A stretch of DNA of 51,501 bases from a virus. This document shows, one piece after another, positions 41,299-48,756 of this stretch. Under the pieces are notes generated by a model. That model had not been told where the DNA came from. It saw only the letters and a program-made list of their open reading frames with translations, and did no database searches. The translations under genes and the position numbers were made by a program. Position 1 is the first letter of the stretch. Every line of letters starts with the position of its first letter. The stretch is taken from positions 1 to 51,501 of the IMG/VR virus record IMGVR_UViG_3300042519_002678. One strand, written 5' to 3'.

Positions 41299-42621
41299 AT
41301 GATTAAAGAACTAAGAATCTTAAAGGAATTAGAGGAACTTACTGGAGAGGGATCACAGAAGAAAAAGCAGGAAATAATCAAACAAAACTGGACTCCTGAA
41401 TTAGCCTACGTTTTTGACGTGTGCTTCAATCCATTTGTTACTACTAAGTTACATAAGCTTAATTTTTCAGACGAACCGAATGATTCTTTTGGGCTAGATA
41501 ACTTCAGAGATCTAGTTGAAAAATTAAAATCTGCCCCTGCAGCTAATAATTCTATAAGGATGGAAGCTAATCAAATGGTAAACACCAGGATCACTGAAGA
41601 TAACGACGACTCCGATCTTAGAAAGATCCTAATGAAGGTGCTAACAAAGAGAATGAATGTCGGTATTGGTGCTAAGCTGATTAACAAGGCTATTGGCAAA
41701 GAGGTAATTCCGGATCCTTCTGTTATGCTAGCAACCGATGACCAGGATTCACTACTGAACTGGGATAAGATATACTGCGAGGAAAAATATGACGGTGTAA
41801 GGGTAATAGCTATCTATAAGGAAGGAGATTTTAGTTATTTTACAAGAGCTTTTAATGAACTAGATGCAGGAAAATTGCACAGTATTACATTTTCTCTCAA
41901 ACAGATAATGAACTTTTCAGGATTGAAGGGCTCTTGGTTCTTTGATGGTGAATTGACAGATCACAATAGAAAATCAGTAAGTGGTAAGGTTACGCAGATA
42001 CTGAAGGGGACTGCCCCAGATAATATAGGGGATAGTATCATATTCAATGTATTTGATCTCGAAGAATACGATACGCTAAGAGCTGGTGTTGGAATTTTAC
42101 CCTACTCGGTAAGAAGACAGACACTAGAGTCTGCTATGAAAAACGTCGAAGAGAACGAGCCAGTAAAATTAGCTACAATGTGGGAACTTGACGATCCCTC
42201 TCAGATTGCTTCAGTATACCAAAAAATAGTGGATGCAGGGGGAGAGGGAGTTATATGTAAGAATGATCATTTATACGAATGTAAAAGATCAAAAAGCTGG
42301 GTGAAATTCAAGGAGGTTAACGAATGTGATCTTGTCATTCGGGGATGGTACGCAGGAGAGGGTAAAAGGGAGGGTTTCATAGGTGGACTTGTATGCACGG
42401 ACCTATCTGAAACCTTGCATGTTAAAATAGGATCAGGTTTTACCGACGAGGACCTTAAATCATTGAGTGCTAACCCAGATGCCCTTCGAGGGAAGATATG
42501 TGCTGTGCAATACAACGTTACAATTACTGACAAGTTTGATAATAGATCACTATTTTTGCCTAGATTCGTAGAGATAAGAAACGATAAGTCAGAGGCTGAT
42601 GATTTATCATCCAAATTTTGA
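41299..42621 (+). CDS. 30: ATP-dependent DNA ligase, gp30-like
   Basis: A 440-aa ATP-dependent DNA ligase; T4 gp30 is 487 aa. The adenylation motif I is EEKYDGVR (residues 161-168), with K163 the lysine that takes AMP. Other nucleotidyltransferase motifs follow: WFFDGELTD (motif III-like), FNVFDLEEYD, GGEGVICKND (motif IV, EGV) and SWVKFKE (motif V), then an OB-fold domain from about 345. A helical N-terminal DNA-binding domain covers the first ~150 residues. It seals nicks in replication, repair and recombination. It opens a new unit after a terminator. Confidence 0.96.
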   Translation: MIKELRILKELEELTGEGSQKKKQEIIKQNWTPELAYVFDVCFNPFVTTKLHKLNFSDEPNDSFGLDNFRDLVEKLKSAPAANNSIRMEANQMVNTRITEDNDDSDLRKILMKVLTKRMNVGIGAKLINKAIGKEVIPDPSVMLATDDQDSLLNWDKIYCEEKYDGVRVIAIYKEGDFSYFTRAFNELDAGKLHSITFSLKQIMNFSGLKGSWFFDGELTDHNRKSVSGKVTQILKGTAPDNIGDSIIFNVFDLEEYDTLRAGVGILPYSVRRQTLESAMKNVEENEPVKLATMWELDDPSQIASVYQKIVDAGGEGVICKNDHLYECKRSKSWVKFKEVNECDLVIRGWYAGEGKREGFIGGLVCTDLSETLHVKIGSGFTDEDLKSLSANPDALRGKICAVQYNVTITDKFDNRSLFLPRFVEIRNDKSEADDLSSKF

Positions 42622-42655
42622 GAAACAGTTTCGTTAATTTCTAATATAATACAAT

Positions 42656-43606
42656 ATGATGCAGGAATTATTAACAGAGAAATTAAGGCCCAAGGAAATT
42701 AGGCATATGATATTGCCTCAGAGAATAAGAAAGATCTTTGAGACTAACGGGCTCAATCATAATGTTCTTTTATCGGGTAGCCCTGGTAGCGGTAAGACCA
42801 CGCTTGCTAAAATATTAGCAGCACCCTACCCGCACCTTTTTATAAATGTTTCGGATGAGAGTTCTGTTGAGACGATACGTACTAAAATTAATGATTTTTG
42901 TTCAACAATGTCGATTATGGACGGTGCTTCTTCAAAGAAAGTGGTTGTATTGGATGAGTTCGACGGTGCATCAGATCAGTTCTATAAGGCTTTAAGAGGA
43001 ACTGTAGAGAAGTTTGCATCTAATACAAGATTCATTGCTACTTGTAACTGGCTCAATAAGGTTCCTGATGCAATTCAGAGCAGATTTGAGGTGATTGACT
43101 TTGATCCTGTTTCTTCAGAGGAGGAGAACGAAGTAAAATCAGAATGGAGAAAGAGAATAAACCTTATCCTGAATAAGGTTTCTATTGAAATAGACGAGGA
43201 ATCTCTCTTGGAATTTGAGAGAAATTTCTATCCTGATTTGAGATCCTCCCTTAACAAGATCCAAACCTGGATGCTAGAGGGAACTAATAAGGTTGATCTA
43301 GCAAAAGTTAGAGAAATAGGATGGAGTTACGAGTCACTCTACAATTTACTTTTTTCTCCACCGGACCCAATTGGTAACTATCAGAACTTAGTTGGAGAAT
43401 ATAACGGAAAGACAGACGATATAATGAGTGCCTTGGGTGATGAATTCGTACAGTGGGTTATTAAAAACAAAAAATCACATTCTAAGATTATCCCTGGTGT
43501 GATAGTTCTAGTGGCTGAACATCAGGCACAAAGACTTCATGTTATCGACCCTATGGTTTCCCTTCTTTCGCTATTTTTCCAAATACAAAAACTTATACAG
43601 GCATGA
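42656..43606 (+). CDS. 44: sliding-clamp loader large subunit, gp44-like
   Basis: A 316-aa AAA+ ATPase, close to the 319 aa of T4 gp44. Walker A is GSPGSGKT (41-48), Walker B VVVLDEFDGA (~96-105), sensor 1 lies in RFIATCNW and the arginine-finger SRC-like motif is QSRFEVIDFD. The C-terminal collar helices complete the family layout. Gp44 with gp62 opens the gp45 clamp and loads it on primed DNA; the clamp also activates T4 late transcription. A gp62-like partner is not recognisable here. ATG 42659 is an alternative start one codon in. It overlaps the next gene by 4 nt. Confidence 0.95.
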   Translation: MMQELLTEKLRPKEIRHMILPQRIRKIFETNGLNHNVLLSGSPGSGKTTLAKILAAPYPHLFINVSDESSVETIRTKINDFCSTMSIMDGASSKKVVVLDEFDGASDQFYKALRGTVEKFASNTRFIATCNWLNKVPDAIQSRFEVIDFDPVSSEEENEVKSEWRKRINLILNKVSIEIDEESLLEFERNFYPDLRSSLNKIQTWMLEGTNKVDLAKVREIGWSYESLYNLLFSPPDPIGNYQNLVGEYNGKTDDIMSALGDEFVQWVIKNKKSHSKIIPGVIVLVAEHQAQRLHVIDPMVSLLSLFFQIQKLIQA

Positions 43607-43914
43607 AAGAATTAGCAGAAGTTATTAATAGAAACGGGTATATCTATAAGCAATTAAAGAGAACGGACAAAGCTGCGATGTATTCTCAATCTGATGCGGA
43701 AGATCTGGAAGCAGATTTCAAGGCATTTGAGGTTTTTAAGATAAAAATAGGAAAAGCTAAGGTTGTTTTTGGAGTCGAATTACCAGAAAAAGAAAAGTTC
43801 CCAAGTGATGAGGATTTTGGTAAATGGGCTTGGACGTATACCGATTACGAGAAAGCTATCGATAGATTCAATAAAATAGAGAACGGAATAGAAGACGAGG
43901 AAGACAATGAATAA
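43603..43914 (+). CDS. hypothetical 103-aa protein
   Basis: A small protein translated from an ATGA overlap with the clamp-loader gene and itself overlapping the next gene by 8 nt. It has an alpha/beta pattern (YIYKQLKRTDKAAMYSQS, AFEVFKIKIGKAKVVFG), an aromatic-rich helix (FGKWAWTYTDYEKAIDRF) and a strongly acidic C-terminus. No family recognised. At half the size of T4 gp62 it is not a convincing clamp-loader small subunit, though its position makes a replication role plausible. Confidence 0.65.
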   Translation: MKELAEVINRNGYIYKQLKRTDKAAMYSQSDAEDLEADFKAFEVFKIKIGKAKVVFGVELPEKEKFPSDEDFGKWAWTYTDYEKAIDRFNKIENGIEDEEDNE

Positions 43915-44440
43915 AAAAAGAGTTATAATAGCAGGAAAGGGAGCTTCTGGCAAGGACCACTTGAGAAAGATGATGGTTGAGGAAGGCTTCAATTATTGTG
44001 TTTCCCATACAACTAGACCGATGAGATCCGATGAGGAAGAGGGTATAGATTACTATTTCATAAAGGAGTCCGATGCTTATGGGATGATACTGGAAGATCT
44101 TTTTTTGGAGCACACCATATTTAATGGATGGGTTTACGGAACGAGTAAATCGGAGTTTCACAAATCTAATTTATTTATAATGACACCTTCTGGAATTTCT
44201 CAGTTATCACCTGAAGACAGAAGCGAGTCCATTATTCTCTATGTTGACATCGACGAGAATATAAGAAGAGATAGAATGTCTATGAGAAGAGATGCAGACG
44301 ACGTTGACCGTAGAATAAAGGCAGACGAGAAAGACTTCTTGAATTTTATAGATTACGATTCCTCTATAACTGATCCTGCATTTAACAGGATACCGAAGGA
44401 ACTATATAGTGTATTGAAAAAAATAGAACAGAATGATTAA
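43907..44440 (+). CDS. guanylate-kinase-like nucleoside monophosphate kinase
   Basis: A 177-aa P-loop kinase. The phosphate-binding loop is IIAGKGASGKDHL (Lys-Asp in place of Lys-Ser/Thr) and the GMP-binding signature is SHTTRPMRSDEEEGIDYYFI, matching the TTRxxRxxExxGxDYxF of guanylate kinases. A later Arg-rich segment (RRDRMSMRRDADDVDRRI) is the lid. It would phosphorylate dGMP/GMP for DNA synthesis, comparable in role to T4 gp1, though T4 gp1 is a different subfamily. The odd P-loop Asp is worth noting but is seen in some phage kinases of this type. It overlaps its neighbours by 8 nt on each side. Confidence 0.82.
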   Translation: MNKKRVIIAGKGASGKDHLRKMMVEEGFNYCVSHTTRPMRSDEEEGIDYYFIKESDAYGMILEDLFLEHTIFNGWVYGTSKSEFHKSNLFIMTPSGISQLSPEDRSESIILYVDIDENIRRDRMSMRRDADDVDRRIKADEKDFLNFIDYDSSITDPAFNRIPKELYSVLKKIEQND

Positions 44441-45569
44441 TATTTGTGTTGACGGAAATTACATATTCCACAAAACCTTTGGGGTTTTTGCTGGTTATGG
44501 CAATGTGGATCCTGGTAAGGTTTTTTCTAAAAAATCAGACCAGACTATGTTTATTAGAAAAGTAGCGACTGACCTGTGCTCCTCATTAAACAATTTGCCT
44601 TCAGGTGGAAGACTTATTTTTACAGCCGATAGCAAAAGCTGGAGAAGAGAAATTGAGATTGAAAATGGCGGATATAAGTCAAATAGAACAAAGGATGAGA
44701 ATGTCGATTGGACTATTTTCTTCGATCTTATGGATTCTTTTGGTCGCCAACTGGAGAAAATGGGATTCATTTATTCTAAAGTATCCGGAGCGGAGGGTGA
44801 CGACCTTCTCTATATGTGGTCGAAGTACTTTAATAATAACGGAGAAGATTGTATAGTGGTATCTGGTGATAAAGATTTACATCAGCTAGCTAGATTTGAA
44901 GGATCGAATTGGACTATAACGTGGAATAGCAACAATAAAAAGAACGTAGTAACTACTCCTATCGGATGGAAGTCCAATTGGTTGGAAAAAGAGGAGGAAG
45001 CTAGCATTTTTAATATGGGTTCTGTTATATCACCGGATAGGGGTAAATTAAAGACGCTGCTTTCCAAGTGCGAATTAAACGAGGTTGATCGTGAATTTTT
45101 CGTTCTGAATAAGATGTTTGTGGGTGATAAAGGTGATGCGGTACCATCTGTTTGGGAAATCCCGCAGAATGGCAAGAAAATGGGGTTCACGCCTAGAAAA
45201 AGCGAGTCTTTAATAGAAGCGATGAACACATCAGAGCAATGGAAGAATATACAGCCAAAAGAGCTACTAAATAGCAATGAATTTCTCAATTGGGCTTCTG
45301 GATTTATATTGAGAACCATGAAGGATGTGGACTCCTCAGAGAATAGAAATAAGGTCTCTGATAACATCAGAAGAAATTACAAGCTCATGTGGCTGGATGA
45401 CACAGTATTTCCTGATAAAGTTGTTTCTGATTCAGAAGCGGAGATAGAAAGAGGAATTTCACTAGAAAGAAAATCAATAACATTAGACAGAATAAAAATA
45501 CTAGAGGGTACAAATTGGATATCGCCTAATTACAGCCCATCCTCATTTGATCCTTTTGCAAATCTATAA
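44433..45569 (+). CDS. rnh: 5'-3' exonuclease / RNase H, T4 rnh-like (FEN family)
   Basis: A 378-aa protein; T4 RNase H is 305 aa. The PIN/FEN active-site acids are visible in order: D at ICVDGNYIFH, VSGAEGDDLLYMW, IVVSGDKDLHQLA and FVGDKGDAVPSVW (the helix-2-turn-helix metal site). Family members remove RNA primers and flaps from lagging-strand fragments. The C-terminal ~70 residues are extra relative to T4 and end in SPSSFDPFANL, which could be a clamp-binding tail. The gene overlaps the kinase by 8 nt and precedes the next gene by 2 nt. Confidence 0.93.
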   Translation: MINICVDGNYIFHKTFGVFAGYGNVDPGKVFSKKSDQTMFIRKVATDLCSSLNNLPSGGRLIFTADSKSWRREIEIENGGYKSNRTKDENVDWTIFFDLMDSFGRQLEKMGFIYSKVSGAEGDDLLYMWSKYFNNNGEDCIVVSGDKDLHQLARFEGSNWTITWNSNNKKNVVTTPIGWKSNWLEKEEEASIFNMGSVISPDRGKLKTLLSKCELNEVDREFFVLNKMFVGDKGDAVPSVWEIPQNGKKMGFTPRKSESLIEAMNTSEQWKNIQPKELLNSNEFLNWASGFILRTMKDVDSSENRNKVSDNIRRNYKLMWLDDTVFPDKVVSDSEAEIERGISLERKSITLDRIKILEGTNWISPNYSPSSFDPFANL

Positions 45570-45571
45570 AG

Positions 45572-46000
45572 ATGGAACTTTTTGACGTAGTAAAGAAAAT
45601 ATTCGAAAAAAAAGAGTCAAAGTGGGCTGATGTAGCTAAAATAGACAAGAACAGGAATTTTTTCATGCTTAATAGAATAATGTCCATTCAATTCCCGGTT
45701 CAGGCTAATCAGTTCAATAAATTAAAGATAACACCACATAATGTTATAGATTGGTGGCACGATACACTGAGTCCTAGATTCACCTCCCCTCCTAAATGGA
45801 TCTATACAAAGACTAAAAAATCTTCCGAGAAAAAAGATAGCTCTAAAAAGGATCACAATTTTGAGGAGGCTGAGAAGTTCATAAGAGAAAAATTCGAGGT
45901 TTCTAAAAGGGATCTTGACCAGATTAAGAAGTTCTATCCGGATAGATATAATGCTTGGCTATCCTCCGTATCGGATCAATTGGGTGTCAAGAGTAAGTAA
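45572..46000 (+). CDS. hypothetical 142-aa protein of the replication cluster
   Basis: A basic protein starting 2 nt after rnh. The first ~65 residues (VVKKIFEKKESKWADVAKID, FFMLNRIMSIQFPVQANQFN) look like a conserved domain, followed by WWHDTLSPRFTSPPKWIYTK, a Lys/Ser-rich linker and a C-terminal helical part (SKRDLDQIKKFYPDRYNAWL). I recall similar small proteins in T4-like phages but no assigned function. A late-transcription co-activator (gp33) or helicase loader (gp59) would fit the neighbourhood, yet I see no diagnostic motif for either. Confidence 0.65.
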   Translation: MELFDVVKKIFEKKESKWADVAKIDKNRNFFMLNRIMSIQFPVQANQFNKLKITPHNVIDWWHDTLSPRFTSPPKWIYTKTKKSSEKKDSSKKDHNFEEAEKFIREKFEVSKRDLDQIKKFYPDRYNAWLSSVSDQLGVKSK

Positions 46001-46009
46001 ATATATAGA
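46000..46009 (+). promoter_or_regulatory. candidate late promoter AATATATAGA
   Basis: One mismatch from GATATATAGA, directly at the stop of the preceding gene and 15 nt before the ATG at 46025. Confidence 0.35.
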
Positions 46010-46024
46010 GGATACACTGTAATT

Positions 46025-46576
46025 ATGAGGAAAGAGAATTCAAAACTTATCGATAAAGTTATATCCAGTTTAGATTGGGATTCTATTTTTGAGGTCTATA
46101 AGGCATTCAAAATGGGAATAGGTGAGGGTAGCAATGTTATACCTGGCATTAAAAGAAAACCTTTTAGCGATTCTCTTACCAAGAATGACATAAAGGGAGA
46201 GCTTAAGACTATACTAAAACAGGTAGTAGACGGGGATATATCCGACATAACATACGGTCCTTGGATCATAAACTGGGACAATGGCGACTGGGAACCTGTT
46301 GAGGATGAGATAGACGAGGATATCGATGACCAGGAGGAGGAAAATATTGAAGATCCTAATATAGTAAACTCGAGACTTGAGGTTATCTATGCACCTCAAC
46401 GAATAGCTCTTATAATTAACTCATTAAAGGATGAGCAACCCGAGGGTGAACCCAATGACTCTTATTTAATAGAGAGCTTGATGCAGAAAGCTATTAAGAA
46501 TGAGGATTATGAATTAGCGTCTAAATTCAGAGATATCCTGAAGCATCAGGATAAAGAACAAAGTTCTGATATATAG
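46025..46576 (+). CDS. hypothetical protein with C-terminal UVR-like motif
   Basis: A 183-aa acidic protein. The N-terminal ~85 residues include GIKRKPFSDSLTKNDIKGEL and ITYGPWIINWDNGDW, followed by a very acidic linker (residues ~92-110). The C-terminal ~35 residues, LIESLMQKAIKNEDYELASK then FRDILK, match the UVR motif (a helical hairpin with AI-NEDYE-A--LRD) through which UvrB and UvrC bind each other and which also occurs in other stress proteins. Its neighbours include a UVDE-fold protein and nucleases, so a DNA-repair adaptor role is plausible but unproven. Confidence 0.65.
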   Translation: MRKENSKLIDKVISSLDWDSIFEVYKAFKMGIGEGSNVIPGIKRKPFSDSLTKNDIKGELKTILKQVVDGDISDITYGPWIINWDNGDWEPVEDEIDEDIDDQEEENIEDPNIVNSRLEVIYAPQRIALIINSLKDEQPEGEPNDSYLIESLMQKAIKNEDYELASKFRDILKHQDKEQSSDI

Positions 46577-46579
46577 TAG

Positions 46580-47071
46580 GTGAAATACATTAAATCGATA
46601 AACGAATTTGACACAGGTACCCCGTTTGGTGATACCTATGGATACGGCGGGGCAAATGGTGTTTTTAAAATAAACTATAAGCCATTTTCTGATCTTTCTA
46701 TAGAAGTTGGTCCGGATCCTAATGTGCCTAGGTCTATAAAGGGATCGGAATTTCAGGTTGGCGATTTCGTTGTAGCTGAGCCTATTAACTCTAAGAGCAA
46801 AAAGAATAAAAAGATTGGTATAATAGTTAGAGCTCAAAAAACTCCAGACTCCAAGGGATTTAGATATTTCATACAGGTTTTCAATATAGGGAAGCTTACT
46901 GAGAAAGTAATAGAGGTTAAGCCTAATGCTATACAATTTATAGACCAAGGTGATAAAGGACACCAGGATCTACTTTCCAAATACAAGATCGCTCAGCTTC
47001 CTGGTAAAGCATTCAATTCTCCTACCGTTTACAACGATGCCGATCTTGGCCTTTCTACCGTAGGTGGATAA
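46580..47071 (+). CDS. hypothetical protein with capsid-targeting-like N-terminus
   Basis: A 163-aa protein beginning at GTG 46580, three bases after the previous stop. The N-terminus MKYIKSINEF has the form of T4 capsid-targeting peptides (M-K-aromatic ... I/L-x-E), with a possible protease cut after INE. The centre has an SH3/KOW-like beta pattern (FQVGDFVVAEPINSKSKK, IGIIVRAQKTPDSKGFRYF, VIEVKPNAIQFI). I infer a possible head-internal or virion protein, but there is no recognised family and the targeting reading depends on a short motif. Confidence 0.6.
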   Translation: MKYIKSINEFDTGTPFGDTYGYGGANGVFKINYKPFSDLSIEVGPDPNVPRSIKGSEFQVGDFVVAEPINSKSKKNKKIGIIVRAQKTPDSKGFRYFIQVFNIGKLTEKVIEVKPNAIQFIDQGDKGHQDLLSKYKIAQLPGKAFNSPTVYNDADLGLSTVGG

Positions 47072-47082
47072 CGGAACTTAAG

Positions 47083-47116
47083 TCATTTCCTTTAGTATAA
47101 TAATAAAAAGGAATGA
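47083..47116 (+). promoter_or_regulatory. hairpin covering the ribosome site and start of the UVDE-like gene
   Basis: TCATTTCCTTT (47083-47093) can pair with AAAGGAATGA (47107-47116) with one bulged T, over a 13-nt AT loop. The 3' arm contains both the AAGGA ribosome site and the ATG at 47113, so the fold could reduce translation initiation. The stem is AU-rich, so strength is uncertain. Confidence 0.3.
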
Positions 47117-48009
47117 TTTCTTTAGACAAGTCTAATTTAGGGTACATCGGTCTCCCGAAGAAAATAAAAGGAAACGGGCAGGTTAAAATAAAATCTGTTT
47201 ATGATTTTCTTAAGCTAGTTAGGGATTCGATTGTTTATAATTCAAATCTAGGACTTAACATATTATGTCTGGATATAAGCGAATTTGATAATCCGGAACT
47301 GTTCGTTGATTTTAGTTTTGACGAGGAGGATCCTAAAATTTCAGGGATACTATCTAGTATACACGAGATTTCTAATATTAATAAATTTAGGACCTGCTTT
47401 ATAATACCGAAGGAATATTTTTTGGCTAGTCAACTAGACGGGGTTCCTGATAAAACAATAACACTTTTGGAGAGCCTAGGGTCCATATTGGATGTGCTGG
47501 GCCAGAAGGGGAGATCGATAATAGTTAGAATAGGAAGTGCATATGGAAACAGGAAGGAGACTATAGAGAGATTTTCGGTTAAGTTTGATTTAATGTCTAA
47601 GCAAACCCAGAAGAGAATATCGGTAGTTAATGACGATAAGCCCAGCCTTTTTTCGGTAACGGAACTCATATCCGGTTGCTATTATAAATCGGATGTACCT
47701 GTATCTTTTAGATTTCTTAATCATTTATTCAATGACGGGGGTCTTAGTACAAGGGAGGCTTTGTTTCTTAGTTGCTCCACATGGAAGTTCGGTAGTAATC
47801 CAATTATGATTCATGCAGAGTCTGAGAGCGAGGATGAAAACGGATTCCCTGTTAATTCTAAGCCTTCCGGAAGATTATCTAAAAGAATACCAACATTTGG
47901 TCTTTCTGTCGATGTTATAATAGATTCACCAGAGAAGGAATTTTGCTGCATTAATTATCTAAAGGACTTTAAGTCACTACCACCATTTGTATTTAATAAG
48001 AGAAAATAA
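47113..48009 (+). CDS. UV-damage endonuclease (UVDE/UvsE)-fold protein, metal site degenerate
   Basis: A 298-aa protein with the order of motifs of UVDE TIM-barrel endonucleases: an N-terminal strand GYIGLP, the segment RTCFIIPKEYFLAS, IIVRIGSAYGNRKETIERF (~137-154), RISVVNDDKPSLFSVTELI (168-186), VPVSFRFLNHLF (185-196) and IMIHAESES (221-229). In active enzymes these positions carry HPGQ, HxGG, ENDD, DxHH and HxSE metal ligands. Here the first His, the HxGG His, the ENDD Glu and the DxHH Asp are replaced (Ile, Arg, Val, Arg), while NDD and the last His remain. It probably keeps the fold but has changed or lost nuclease chemistry. The next gene overlaps its stop (TAATG). Confidence 0.7.
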   Translation: MISLDKSNLGYIGLPKKIKGNGQVKIKSVYDFLKLVRDSIVYNSNLGLNILCLDISEFDNPELFVDFSFDEEDPKISGILSSIHEISNINKFRTCFIIPKEYFLASQLDGVPDKTITLLESLGSILDVLGQKGRSIIVRIGSAYGNRKETIERFSVKFDLMSKQTQKRISVVNDDKPSLFSVTELISGCYYKSDVPVSFRFLNHLFNDGGLSTREALFLSCSTWKFGSNPIMIHAESESEDENGFPVNSKPSGRLSKRIPTFGLSVDVIIDSPEKEFCCINYLKDFKSLPPFVFNKRK

Positions 48010-48710
48010 TGATCAATAAAGAAGTAAAAGAAAAAGCTCTGTATTTTGATGTAGAAACTGCGTCTTGTTTCGAAAGTCTAGAAGCATTAAACGAGAGAAA
48101 TCCGAGATTGGGTGAACTATGGGGTAAGAGAGCTAATTTCTATAGAAATTCTTACAAAGAATTGTCAGATATGAATGACGGTGAGATATTCGCTGAAAAA
48201 TCTGCTCTGGAGGCTGAATTTTCAAGAATTGTGTGTGTTTCCTTCGGTAGCTTTAATGATGATGGTACGATAAGGACAACATCTTTCTTCGGTGATGATG
48301 AGATTGACATTCTCAACAAAACAAACAAAATTCTTAACAATGCCCACTCAAAAGGGTGGAAGTTATGTGGACATAACATTAAGGGATTTGATATAGCTTG
48401 TCTAGGAAAGAGAATGCTTTATAACGGTATTACACCTTCTCAGAATATACAGGTTTGGGATAAAAAACCATGGGAGATGCCTTTTCTTGACACCGCAGAG
48501 ATATTCTCCTTCGGTAATTGGATTGGCCAAAAATATCTAGGTCTAGACCTATTAGCATGCTCCCTTGATGTAAGATCTCCAAAAGAGGATATCAAGGGAT
48601 CGGATGTCTCTAGAGTTTTCTGGGTCGATAAGAATTTTGATAAAATTAAGGAATATTGCGAGAGGGACGTCGAGACAGTAATGCTGATCATGAATAAGAT
48701 TTCGGTATAG
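48009..48710 (+). CDS. DnaQ-like 3'-5' exonuclease (PolB-exonuclease type)
   Basis: A 233-aa protein with the exonuclease motifs of the DEDD family: Exo I ALYFDVETAS (D14, E16), Exo II KLCGHNIKGFDIACL and Exo III EYCERDVETVM near the C-terminus. It resembles the stand-alone exonuclease domain of family B polymerases and other phage exonucleases; T4 dexA (227 aa) would be a functional analogue of similar size. It likely removes 3' nucleotides in repair, proofreading or host DNA turnover. It is translationally coupled to the UVDE-like gene by the TAATG overlap. Confidence 0.88.
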   Translation: MINKEVKEKALYFDVETASCFESLEALNERNPRLGELWGKRANFYRNSYKELSDMNDGEIFAEKSALEAEFSRIVCVSFGSFNDDGTIRTTSFFGDDEIDILNKTNKILNNAHSKGWKLCGHNIKGFDIACLGKRMLYNGITPSQNIQVWDKKPWEMPFLDTAEIFSFGNWIGQKYLGLDLLACSLDVRSPKEDIKGSDVSRVFWVDKNFDKIKEYCERDVETVMLIMNKISV

Positions 48711-48733
48711 TTACACCTTATTGTTTTTTTCTT

Positions 48734-48743
48734 GATATATAAA
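48734..48743 (+). promoter_or_regulatory. candidate late promoter GATATATAAA
   Basis: One mismatch from GATATATAGA and also close to TATAAA, in the 46-nt gap before the nucleotidyltransferase gene, 13 nt before its GTG start. A T7 run lies just upstream. Confidence 0.4.
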
Positions 48744-48756
48744 AGAAAAAAATTCT

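Noticed and set aside
43603-43914. Clamp-loader small subunit gp62
   Set aside because: The position fits, but the protein is about half the length of gp62 and shows no matching motif.
44882-45367. Minus-strand open frame of 161 codons inside the rnh gene
   Set aside because: Antisense to a gene with complete catalytic motifs; Ser/Leu/Phe-rich shadow composition.
46568-46577. GATATATAGT as a promoter for the gene at 46580
   Set aside because: It overlaps the stop codon of the preceding gene and lies only 2 nt before the start codon, so it could not give a transcript with the start intact.
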